In this document: positions 1 to 7,826 of the stretch, one piece after another
Numbering within the stretch: position 1 is the first letter of the stretch
How the letters are laid out: each line of letters opens with the position of its first letter
NCBI GenBank assembly: GCA_964474415.1
Contig: CAYYSO010000022.1
Span: forward strand, 1 to 21,850
DNA from: Methylomarinum sp964474415
Lineage (GTDB): Bacteria; Pseudomonadota; Gammaproteobacteria; Methylococcales; Methylomonadaceae
Length of the DNA stretch: 21,850 nt
Reading direction: 5' to 3'
Position numbers and translations under genes: made by a program
The notes under the pieces: model-generated
Seen by the model: the letters and a program-made list of their open reading frames with translations, nothing else
Databases searched by the model: none
What the model was told of the DNA's origin: nothing

Positions 1-76
1 TAGCCATAGAAAACATAGTAAATCCAATTAAAAAAGCGGTTAAAACGGCAATGACACGGTGAGTAATATTTTTCAC
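1..76 (-). CDS. 5' end of an exported protein (partial)
   Basis: Reading the minus strand, a GTG codon at 76-74 follows an AGGAG ribosome-binding site about 6 bases upstream. It opens a frame that stays open to the window edge. The 25 visible residues start MKNITHR and continue with a hydrophobic stretch (VIAVLTAFLIGF) ending TMFSMA, which looks like a Sec signal peptide. The gene starts 33 bases after the transglycosylase gene and on the same strand, so the two are probably co-transcribed. The mature protein lies outside the window and its function cannot be assigned. Confidence 0.6.
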   Translation of the reverse strand, partial: MKNITHRVIAVLTAFLIGFTMFSMA

Positions 77-109
77 TGATTCTCCTCATTGTTATGTGTG
101 CTGAATAGT

Positions 110-712
110 TTACCAAAAAAACCAGCTTTTGCTTTTAAATTCCTTTTGGCAATGGCTTAATTGTGCATGATATTGATTGGCTTTGCGGGCAACTTTATTC
201 GCTGTGCTAAGTAACCAGCGTTTGTGTCGATAGGTTTTTTGCCGGTAACCGGCATGACCTTCATGATAAGCCAGATATAGATGTCGAGTATCCCACTTTG
301 AAATACCCAGTTTTTTCTGGCTGGTGGCGCAATACCAGCCTATAAAATCACAACTATCGGCAAAATCATCGCGATCAGCTCCCCATTTTCCGCCGTTATT
401 CAGGTAATCATCCCAGGTACCGTCCTGTGCCTGGGTATAACCATAGGCGCTGCTGGAGCGAAACCAGGGAATAATTCCCAGCAACCAGGGGCGGGGTGGC
501 TGGGCATCAGCGACAAAGCGTGATTCCTGATGCATGATGGCCATTTGAACGTGAACAGGAACGCCCCAGCGTTCAAAGGATTCTTTGGCAGCATCGTACC
601 AGTCATTTTTTTCTCTGAAAATTTCACAAATATTTTCGCTGTTTTTAGGCGGTGTAGCAGTACAGGCCGATAAAATCAGTAGGCAACAAATATAAACAAG
701 TTTATTTCTCAT
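110..712 (-). CDS. SLT-domain lytic transglycosylase lipoprotein
   Basis: This 200-residue protein is a predicted lipoprotein. Its N-terminus has a short hydrophobic signal and a lipobox LSAC with the lipidated Cys at residue 17. The body matches the small transglycosylase SLT family found in Pseudomonas and relatives. The segment AIMHQESRF carries the presumed catalytic Glu63, followed by SSAYGYTQA (about 87-95), GTWDDY and AYHEGHAGY (about 148-156), all hallmarks of the lysozyme-like fold. Such enzymes cleave the MurNAc-GlcNAc bond of peptidoglycan with formation of 1,6-anhydro-MurNAc; the protein is likely anchored in the outer membrane facing the periplasm. No strong Shine-Dalgarno precedes the ATG at 712. 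The gene is divergent from the PilZ gene across a 91-base AT-rich gap and is followed by an exported protein on the same strand. The biological role (remodelling or recycling) is not shown by the sequence. Confidence 0.85.
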   Translation of the reverse strand: MRNKLVYICCLLILSACTATPPKNSENICEIFREKNDWYDAAKESFERWGVPVHVQMAIMHQESRFVADAQPPRPWLLGIIPWFRSSSAYGYTQAQDGTWDDYLNNGGKWGADRDDFADSCDFIGWYCATSQKKLGISKWDTRHLYLAYHEGHAGYRQKTYRHKRWLLSTANKVARKANQYHAQLSHCQKEFKSKSWFFW

Positions 713-803
713 TATTGAAGTAACACAAATACGAATAAAAATTTATTAAATACTATAATTGTAGTGAGATTTTTTAAGCATGTGATTAATATAGGCTAAA
801 CCG
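713..803. promoter_or_regulatory. divergent AT-rich promoter region
   Basis: This 91-base gap separates the divergent transglycosylase and PilZ genes. It must hold the start signals for both, unless they are transcribed from further away. A TATAAT hexamer occurs on the plus strand at 754-759, 45 bases before the PilZ start, and similar AT-rich hexamers can be read on the minus strand. No convincing -35 hexamer was found for either direction, so the assignment rests mainly on position. Confidence 0.3.
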
Positions 804-1427
804 ATGACTGAGAAACGCCCATATCGTAAAAATCTAGGCATACAAGGACTTATTTATTTGGGAGGTCAAGAACTTGAAATTGCAGTTAAAAATATTTCAA
901 TCACCGGTTTGCTGGCAGAATTGAAAGAAAGTGATTTTATTCATGATACTGAAGATATTTTTCAATCTATCAAAATATCCCCTGTGATTGATCTTTATTT
1001 GCCCGAGCTAAGGGTAGCTGGTGAGGCGGAAGTCGTTAGGTCGGATGATGCTGACAGTCATATCAATTTAGCTTTGGAATTTCGAAACATTTCCTATGAT
1101 ATTGATAATGTGTTGTATTCGCGTAGAGCGTATCGGAAAAATATGACCTCACCGGGGCAGATTGTTTTTAATAACGAAAAGCATTTTTTTACTACAGAAA
1201 ATGTTTCGGTTGACGGCTTAATGATTCGTTTAGCCGGAAAAGTTGAAGTAGAGCCTGGAACGGTGGCAACGTATGATTTTAAACGTTTTGAATTATCCGG
1301 TCAGATTAAGGTTATCTGGGTACAGCATGATACCTATTCAACATTAATGGGATTGGAATACCTTTATCTGGAAAAAGATGCGGTGAAAGGTATTCCTCGT
1401 TTCAGCCGTCAGGATAATTTACGGTGA
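804..1427 (+). CDS. tandem PilZ-domain protein (predicted c-di-GMP receptor)
   Basis: This soluble 207-residue protein holds two consecutive PilZ-like half units. The first has K4-RPY-R8 (an RxxxR motif with Lys in the first position) and N30-ISIT-G35 (NxSxxG). The second has R107-RAY-R111 and N133-VSVD-G138. PilZ domains bind cyclic di-GMP through exactly these two motifs and alter motility, polysaccharide export or enzyme activity. There is no signal peptide or membrane segment, so it is cytoplasmic. The ATG at 804 has only a weak AGG upstream. The neighbouring chemoreceptor and the GGDEF-EAL gene 3.5 kb away make a link to motility or attachment plausible, but no partner is visible. The first site, with Lys for Arg, may bind more weakly; that is inference. 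Confidence 0.8.
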   Translation: MTEKRPYRKNLGIQGLIYLGGQELEIAVKNISITGLLAELKESDFIHDTEDIFQSIKISPVIDLYLPELRVAGEAEVVRSDDADSHINLALEFRNISYDIDNVLYSRRAYRKNMTSPGQIVFNNEKHFFTTENVSVDGLMIRLAGKVEVEPGTVATYDFKRFELSGQIKVIWVQHDTYSTLMGLEYLYLEKDAVKGIPRFSRQDNLR

Positions 1428-1660
1428 AGAGCCTTCCGGGAAGATAAGCTCAGTAACTAACTTTCATGTATTACCATGGAAAACTCCAGATACGCTTTTG
1501 TCAAGAATACCTGCGGATGATGTTAAATTTCTAAAGTAAAAGCCTGGGTTCTTCAAATATTACAGAAAAACGGAATACGATCGACAACATCCAGCCTGTA
1601 AAACAAAGGCTTGATTTATTGCTTTCACAAGAAGAAAAATAATATCACAGGAGAATTTTG
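1428..1660. other. intergenic gap, possible short gene remnant
   Basis: This 233-base gap lies between the PilZ and chemoreceptor genes. It holds a weak stem (GAGC/GCTC with inner CTTC/GAAG at 1429-1451) with no U-run, so it is not a convincing terminator. A frame without a start codon ends at the TAA at about 1640-1642, with tail residues KQRLDLLLSQEEK. It could be the end of an eroded gene or chance. The ribosome-binding site of the next gene (AGGAG) lies at 1648-1652. No sigma-28 promoter of the chemotaxis type was found. Confidence 0.3.
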
Positions 1661-3286
1661 ATGGCATCTACCCCGCCTATTAGTTTTAAAACCAGAATTT
1701 ACATCGGTTACGGGATTATTATCGGACTTTTTTGTCTGGTCACTGCTTTGGTGTTATATCAATTTAATCAAATCAATGATGGCATTGATATAGCGGATCA
1801 GAAAGCCTTGCCAATGGCCATACTTAGCCAGGAGATGGCATTTAATGTTGTCCAGGTTCAACAATTTCTTACCGATGTGTCAGCCACCCATGATCCGGCA
1901 GGTTACCGGGGTGCGGAGCTTGCGGCACAAGCATTTTTTGCCGGAGTCGCTGAATTTCGCCAGTATAGTGCAAACGATAGTACAAAACTCAATCAAATTG
2001 ATCGTTTGGAGCGTATTTTTCAACAGTATTACCGGGAAGGTCAAGTAATGGCTCATGCCTATGTTTCCGAAGGAATCGAAGCCGGAAATCGAATTATGGA
2101 AACCTTTGACCAAACAGCTGAAAAAATGACCCAATTATCGCAACAATTGAAAAAGGAAAACGTTAATACGGTCAGACAATTAACCGATGGCGTTGCAATA
2201 CGAAGCAGTCAGGCTTCACTGATGACAATCGTTATGTTTTTTATTGCAGTTGTCATCGCATTCATAGTTTCTATTTCAATAACTAATCGGCTACAGATGC
2301 AATTAGGTATTGATCCTTACTTTGTACATGGAATAGCCAAAGAAATTGCCAAAGGGAATTTGCGACGTGATATTCATGTGGATACAGGCGATAACAGCAG
2401 TCTGATCTATGCGATAAAAACCATGCAGGGTAATTTAAAGGAAATCATCAGCCAAATTACCAATATTGCAGATCGCATCAGACAAGCTTCTGATCAATTG
2501 ATCAATGTCTCCCAGGTGATTACGGTCACTTCCAACGCACAAAACCAGTATGCCTTGACCACATCTAAGGCGATGAAGGACATGACTGTCAGTATCAATG
2601 AAATTACCCGTAATGCCAACCATTCAGCAGATCAGGCCGCCCAGGCTGGAGAAGCGGCAGATGAAGGATATACTATTGTCAATGATGCGGCTGATGAAAT
2701 GAGGGGAATTGCCAATGTGGTTTCAGAATCATCGCAGATTCTTGGTAAATTAAGTGATAGTTCACAACATATTTCCGAAGTGGTTGAGGTGATTAACCAG
2801 ATTGCCAGTCAGACGAATTTATTGGCGTTAAATGCTGCGATTGAAGCGGCTCGCGCAGGTGAGCAGGGTAGGGGATTTGCAGTGGTTGCTGATGAAGTTC
2901 GGGGGCTGGCGGAAAGAACGTCAAATTCCACCCAGGAAGTTGCCGGAATTATTGATGAAATCCAGACTAATTCCAGTAATGCCGTAGTCAGTATGGAAAA
3001 AGGCCATAATAATGTAAATGAAGGAGTCACAAAAGCGCAACGGGCGGGTGAATCGATGACTTTGATAAAAAACAGTACGACTAGGGTATGTAATTCGATT
3101 AACAGTATTTCAACTGCAATAACAGAACAGAGTTCGGTGGTAACCGAGGTTGCCCAGGATGTAGGAAAAATTTCTGATTTGGTTAATGAGAACAGTTCAT
3201 CAATAAACAGTTTGAGCGCCACTATTTCAGAATTGAAGCAGATGGCTGATAATTTAAATACAGCCATCGGAAAATTCAAAGTTTAA
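1661..3286 (+). CDS. methyl-accepting chemotaxis protein (intact)
   Basis: This is a transmembrane chemoreceptor of 541 residues from the ATG at 1661, chosen over an in-frame TTG three bases earlier because AGGAG lies 8 bases upstream of the ATG. The order is a short cytoplasmic start, TM1 (about 11-34), a periplasmic helical sensor of about 150 residues, TM2 (about 186-206), a HAMP linker (about 207-262) and a full signalling domain. The hairpin tip that contacts CheW and CheA is highly conserved at about 378-415, including QTNLLALNAAIEAARAGEQ and GRGFAVVADEVRGLAERT. The protein ends at KFKV with no C-terminal NWETF-type CheR/CheB tether. The ligand is unknown. No che genes are in the window, so it must work with an array encoded elsewhere. 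It converges on a decayed chemoreceptor that ends 44 bases away. Confidence 0.93.
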   Translation: MASTPPISFKTRIYIGYGIIIGLFCLVTALVLYQFNQINDGIDIADQKALPMAILSQEMAFNVVQVQQFLTDVSATHDPAGYRGAELAAQAFFAGVAEFRQYSANDSTKLNQIDRLERIFQQYYREGQVMAHAYVSEGIEAGNRIMETFDQTAEKMTQLSQQLKKENVNTVRQLTDGVAIRSSQASLMTIVMFFIAVVIAFIVSISITNRLQMQLGIDPYFVHGIAKEIAKGNLRRDIHVDTGDNSSLIYAIKTMQGNLKEIISQITNIADRIRQASDQLINVSQVITVTSNAQNQYALTTSKAMKDMTVSINEITRNANHSADQAAQAGEAADEGYTIVNDAADEMRGIANVVSESSQILGKLSDSSQHISEVVEVINQIASQTNLLALNAAIEAARAGEQGRGFAVVADEVRGLAERTSNSTQEVAGIIDEIQTNSSNAVVSMEKGHNNVNEGVTKAQRAGESMTLIKNSTTRVCNSINSISTAITEQSSVVTEVAQDVGKISDLVNENSSSINSLSATISELKQMADNLNTAIGKFKV

Positions 3287-3329
3287 TCATATACTTTGTT
3301 TATTGTGAGCCGGGGTTTCCCTTTACGGA

Positions 3330-4901
3330 TTAAAATTTATAGTCGGCAATTAACGAGTGTAAATCAACAGTGATTGAATTGATTTGATGACTTGAGTGGT
3401 TGGCTTTATCCGATTGAGAGACTGTCTCTTTAGCCATTTCATTAATGTTCAAGATATTTGTATTGATATTGTTTGAAACGGCAGTTTGTTCTTCAGCAGC
3501 GCTGGCAATGGAACTGTTGAGGTCGTAAATTTTATTCACTGACTGGCTGATTTTATCCAGTGTTTGAATGGCAGAACTGGTGCTTTCTGCGGCAAGCATT
3601 TGCTGCATCGCCACGACAACCTGTTCAGATTCTTCCTGTTGAGCAGTGGATAATTGATAGGTTTTTTCCGAAACGGAAACATTAATATTGGATACTTCAT
3701 TCAGTCGATTGGAAAATTTTGGAATTTGTTGAAATGTTTTTTCAAATTCGCAATGAATTGATTAAATAATTGACTGATTTCAGTGATTTCGTCTTTGCCA
3801 TCCAATTGCAATGAGGCCGATAAATCACCTTTTTTTAAAGCGATGTCGGCTAAATGGTTTTTAAAGTAGGCAATACGGGAATTAACAGAGCGGGATATTG
3901 ACAGCAGTAAACCTATGATTACGCACAAAGCTACTCCTGAGAAAAACAGGAATTGCATTTGGATCCGTTGAGCCTGGCTGGAAAATATGGTCGAAAGGGT
4001 CTGGCTCAATGCCGCGAAAATGGATTCAGTTTTGTGAATGGTAGCGCGCATTTTTCCATGCAAACCGGATTGTGGCGTCAATCCCAATCGTTTATAGCCT
4101 TGGCTAAGTGCTATAAAGCCAGCATAGTAGGTTGTCATTTTATCAGCAATCAGATTTTTATTTTGTTGGTCGATTTCAGATGACAGCAAATGTTGTTTGA
4201 AAATAGCGTAGTTATTTTTGAATTTATCAATATATTTGGGCAGTTTGCGCAACATAAAATCCTTTTCATTGCGGCGCAATATTAGCATATCAGCAGTTAA
4301 CTGGATTTGATGGAGTTGTTTTAACTCATCTTCTGCCTGATGTACCGCCTGCCGTAAGTGGCCACGTAAACCGGAATTATGACTTAAGCCAATTTCCTGG
4401 TGAAGGTTAACCAGTTCACTGAAAGAGTTGTTATAAGCCTGAATATATTGGACAAGCGAAGCGATAGACGATTCCTGTGGTAAATTCATTGAACGGATAT
4501 TACTGTCTATTTGCTTGAGTTCTTCAAGTAATGAGGCTACATTGGCATTAAATTTTTGCTGATATTTAAGATCCAGCCTGGCCAGAAAATCCTTTTTACC
4601 TCAACATAAGCATATCGGCTGTACTTTTTTGGAGCAGCAACCGGGTTTCATTCAACCTAGAAAGATCAGTTGGGCGCGGAATCAAGAGCTTGTGATAGAA
4701 ACCGTGAACAACTGATTTTTCTAGGTTCATGCGTGTCATTTCGGAAAACGAATGGCTTGAAATGGCTGCCAGGAGCAGTAAGCAGACAGAAACCAGTTCG
4801 GCCAGGGCAAATAACTTTGTTTTTATAGTTATTGTGCGGACAGCAATGGTTAATGTCATCAACAGAATAGAAATGCTGAGTATGCGGAAATAAGTCGCCA
4901 A
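3330..4901 (-). pseudogene. degraded HBM-type chemoreceptor
   Basis: Three consecutive minus-strand reading segments together spell one chemoreceptor. The first (about 4901-4596) has a hydrophobic N-terminus and ends in TADMLMLR followed by TAA at 4598-4596. The second (about 4601-3701) continues with KKDFLARLDLKYQQ, then repeats the same module as TADMLILRRNEKDFMLR, has a transmembrane helix (FLFFSGVALCVIIGLLLS) and a HAMP-like region, and stops at 3701. The third (about 3740-3330) carries SVSEKTYQLSTAQQEESEQV and ends LHSLIADYKF. The repeated modules fit the helical bimodular sensor. Comparing the two modules shows about 5 bases missing at the first break. The second break is explained by one lost A in the run at 3742-3737. 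In addition the signalling domain jumps from AMQQMLAAE to STSSAIQTLDK, so the whole hairpin tip is absent. The true N-terminus is uncertain; a TTG at 4901 is the best visible start. Confidence 0.85.
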
Positions 4902-4914
4902 TATTTCTCATTTC

Positions 4915-7404
4915 TTACTGTGAGAAAACTGTAGAATGATCAAATAAGCGAATATTTTGACGATAGGGTTGAGATTTAATCCATATCATGAAATCATCGC
5001 TGCTTAATGGTTTGGCAATTCCGTAACCTTGGCCAAATGTGCAATTCATTATTTTTAATTCATCGCTGTGTTCCTGGGTCTCAACGCCCTCGGCAATAAT
5101 CAGTTGTTTGAAGTTTTCAGCCAGGCCGATAGTGCCTTTGACGATAGCCATATCTTCGGGGTCTTTCAACATATCAATGACAAAGCTTTTATCAATTTTA
5201 ATAAAGGAAATGGGAAGTTGCCGTAGATAGGTCAACGAAGAAAAACCGGTTCCAAAATCATCCAGAGCGATATGAACATCATAGTCATGGCAACTCTGTA
5301 AAATATATTTTGCGGTGTCAAAGTCTTTGATTGCGGCAGACTCGGTTATTTCCAGTACCAGTTGTTCAGGTTTGACATCAGGGTATGCCTCCAGAAATAC
5401 CACCAGTTCATTAAAAAAATCAGGGTGCTGAATATGGCAACAAGCAATATTGACACTGATTTTTAATGTTACCCCCTGTTTATTCCATTCGTGAAGTTGT
5501 CGGCAGGCATGTTGAATAACCCAGCGCCCCAGCTTTATCATAAGATCACTGTCTTCGATAGCCGGGAGGAATTCATCGGGAAATATCAACCCCTTATTCG
5601 GGTGATTCCAGCGAATAAGGGCTTCAGCGCCAGTGATCATATCGGTGCTGAGATGAATTTGCGGTTGATAATGTAAAACAAACTGATCGCTTTGCAGCGC
5701 AATTTTAATTTCCCGGCGTAAATTGAGTTCTGAATGAATTTTATTATCCATTTCAGTGTTAAAAAACTGAACCTGGTTGCGGCCTTTTTGTTTGGCTTCA
5801 TACATCGCCTGGTCTGCGTGTCGGATAAGCGCCTCTGAATCAGAAGGGTCATCAGGAAAAATAGTGACTCCGATGCTGGGAGATACATTGAGTTGCGCTG
5901 ATTCGGTGACAACCGGCTGGTTAATTAATTTCACAATATGTTCTAACGGGGCGGTAAGGTTATCCGGCTTGTCTATTTGCATCAAAATAACAAATTCATC
6001 GCCGCCAAGGCGGGCAATGGTATCCGGATCACGAATGATGGATAAAAACCGTTTGGCAAGTTCGGTTAATAAATGATCCCCTGTTTCATGACCAAAATTA
6101 TCATTGATGGCTTTAAAGCCATCAAGATCGATGAACATAACCGCCAGCATATGTTGATTACGTTGTGATCTGGCAATAGCCTGTTCCAGCCTTTCCGACA
6201 GTAACGCCCGGTTAGGTAATGCGGTTAGGGGATCGTGGGTGGCTTGCCAGGCAAGATGATCGGTTCTTTCGGCAACTTTTTGTTCCAGTGAATGATTTAT
6301 TTTTTGTAATTCCTGGGTGATTCGTTTCTTGCCTGCCCAGGCTTTCTCCAGTTTAAGGCACATATCATTAAAAGCCGTACCCAGCTGAAAAATTTCATTG
6401 TTACCGGTAATGGGAACACGTTTTGATAAATCCAGGGTTGATGCAATTTCTACAGCAGTTCGGGTTAATGTTTGGATAGGCTGGCTGATTTTTCGGCTGG
6501 TTATAAAAATTACAAGCAAAGCTAATAAAACGGTGATGCCACCAATAATGAGGCTGATATTTAAAATATGCTGTGCAGGGGTATAAAAACGGCTGGTATC
6601 CGCCAGTGAAACCCAGCGCCATAAGTTGGTCAAGGGTGTGGCTGCTGTGTTTTCCAGATTGATAAAAAAATAGTTTTCATCGTCAAAAGTTATTTCCGGA
6701 GCAATGGTTTTTTGTTGGCTTGCGGTGGCCGGTATAGATATTTTAAGTAATTTTTCAGATAGCCTGGATGGAATTTGCTTGTCTTTTAATATGTTGTCGT
6801 TAGTATGGTTATATAACAGGATATAAGTTTCAAATGCAGACATATTGAGCAAGGATTCAATTTCCTGCCACGGGTAAGTCATTACCAGATAGCCTATGGG
6901 TGATTCTGAACCAAAGTCGGCATATACCGGTTGCCATAAAGCAATGATGGGCTTATGGGTAACGGGGTCTGGATGTTTGTCTATTAAATGTTGTTTTTTC
7001 TGTATGGCTGCCTGATACATCTTAAAATTTATCGGTGATGTCACTTGATAATCTGAAGCAATTAATTTTCCTGAAACTGACAGGGCATAAAGATGTCCGG
7101 GTAAATGATGCAGTGTTTTAAAGGTTTCTAATGTACGGGTGATTCTCAGATCGGTATCTTCAGTCAACAAATCATTCATGACGACCAGACTGGCCCAGGA
7201 TTTAAGATTAATCAGTGATTGATTCAATTTTGATTCCAGGTCATGGCGCTTTGTCGTGGCGGATAAATGGATTTCTTCATAGGCGCTGGCTTTCAGATAC
7301 TGGGACAGTTCAAAGGATGAAATTCCGAACAAACTGGCCAGGACAATTAAAAAAATGGAGCCATAACTTAAAAATAATTGGCGAAATATACTGGAATTAA
7401 TCAT
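4915..7404 (-). CDS. membrane sensor diguanylate cyclase/phosphodiesterase (GGDEF-EAL)
   Basis: This 829-residue inner-membrane protein controls cyclic di-GMP. It has TM1 (about 10-31), a periplasmic sensor region (about 32-275) with a Cache-like look, TM2 (about 276-298), HAMP (about 300-355), then GGDEF and EAL domains. The cyclase signature RLGGDEFVIL is intact (GGDEF at 467-471) and the inhibitory I-site RxxD is present as RDPD (458-461). The EAL domain keeps EALIRW (E594), EITES, DDFGTGFSSL (about 713), KIDKSF, AEGVE (about 771) and QGYGIAKP, so phosphodiesterase activity is also possible. Its ATG shares one base with the stop of the binding-protein gene (TAATG), implying translational coupling. 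The periplasmic partner is therefore likely the product of the preceding gene. Net activity cannot be read from sequence. Confidence 0.93.
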   Translation of the reverse strand: MINSSIFRQLFLSYGSIFLIVLASLFGISSFELSQYLKASAYEEIHLSATTKRHDLESKLNQSLINLKSWASLVVMNDLLTEDTDLRITRTLETFKTLHHLPGHLYALSVSGKLIASDYQVTSPINFKMYQAAIQKKQHLIDKHPDPVTHKPIIALWQPVYADFGSESPIGYLVMTYPWQEIESLLNMSAFETYILLYNHTNDNILKDKQIPSRLSEKLLKISIPATASQQKTIAPEITFDDENYFFINLENTAATPLTNLWRWVSLADTSRFYTPAQHILNISLIIGGITVLLALLVIFITSRKISQPIQTLTRTAVEIASTLDLSKRVPITGNNEIFQLGTAFNDMCLKLEKAWAGKKRITQELQKINHSLEQKVAERTDHLAWQATHDPLTALPNRALLSERLEQAIARSQRNQHMLAVMFIDLDGFKAINDNFGHETGDHLLTELAKRFLSIIRDPDTIARLGGDEFVILMQIDKPDNLTAPLEHIVKLINQPVVTESAQLNVSPSIGVTIFPDDPSDSEALIRHADQAMYEAKQKGRNQVQFFNTEMDNKIHSELNLRREIKIALQSDQFVLHYQPQIHLSTDMITGAEALIRWNHPNKGLIFPDEFLPAIEDSDLMIKLGRWVIQHACRQLHEWNKQGVTLKISVNIACCHIQHPDFFNELVVFLEAYPDVKPEQLVLEITESAAIKDFDTAKYILQSCHDYDVHIALDDFGTGFSSLTYLRQLPISFIKIDKSFVIDMLKDPEDMAIVKGTIGLAENFKQLIIAEGVETQEHSDELKIMNCTFGQGYGIAKPLSSDDFMIWIKSQPYRQNIRLFDHSTVFSQ

Positions 7405-7826
7405 TAAAGTTGACCAATGGTTTTTATATGGGGATAGCTGTTCGGCAGTGGGCCTTCAATATAGGCAATCGCGCCGGGTACGTTTTCAACAAAGGTCAGA
7501 ACGGCCTGTCTGGAATTCTGGATAACCGGTAACCTGATGCCCTTGTAATGCATTTTTTTTAAATACCAGGCGTATTTTTTACTGCTAAGTCCCAATTTTC
7601 GTTCAAAGTGTTGGCGTAGCGAGCTTTGGGAGCTTCTATTGACGACAATAATAGGGTTTTCATCCGGCCAGGAACGTTGTTTGAGTAAATAGATATTTTT
7701 AATCTTTTTTCTGGATAATGGCTGGTTAACGGTTGCCGATAAATGAGCGATCAGAGTGATGTTATTTTCCAGGGCGAAAATTGACGGTGCAACAGACAAG
7801 GTAAAAAATAAAATGATTGAACGCAT
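7404..7826 (-). CDS. small periplasmic phosphate-binding-like (PstS-type) protein
   Basis: This short exported protein of 140 residues has a signal peptide of about 18 residues (MRSIILFFTLSVAPSIFA). The rest resembles one lobe of PstS-type periplasmic binding proteins: NIYLLKQRSWPDENPIIVVN, then S-SLRQHFERKLGL, a YAWYLKKMHYKG segment, and VENVPGAIAYIE near the end. Full-length PstS proteins are over twice as long, so this is a compact version that may sense or scaffold rather than supply a transporter; no ABC permease or ATPase is nearby. Its ATG overlaps the upstream barrel-protein stop (TGATG) and its stop overlaps the GGDEF-EAL start. The arrangement suggests it delivers a ligand or conformational signal to that sensor; this is inference. 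Confidence 0.75.
   Translation of the reverse strand: MRSIILFFTLSVAPSIFALENNITLIAHLSATVNQPLSRKKIKNIYLLKQRSWPDENPIIVVNRSSQSSLRQHFERKLGLSSKKYAWYLKKMHYKGIRLPVIQNSRQAVLTFVENVPGAIAYIEGPLPNSYPHIKTIGQL

Noticed and set aside
1429..1451. Stem-loop after the PilZ gene as a rho-independent terminator.
   Set aside because: The stem is interrupted and no T run follows.
1658..1660. TTG as the start of the chemoreceptor.
   Set aside because: It lies only 5 bases from AGGAG while the ATG directly after it has better spacing and is the stronger start codon.
2809..3279. Long open frame on the minus strand opposite the chemoreceptor signalling domain.
   Set aside because: The plus-strand frame encodes a strongly conserved hairpin; the antisense frame has no recognisable protein character and follows from codon bias.
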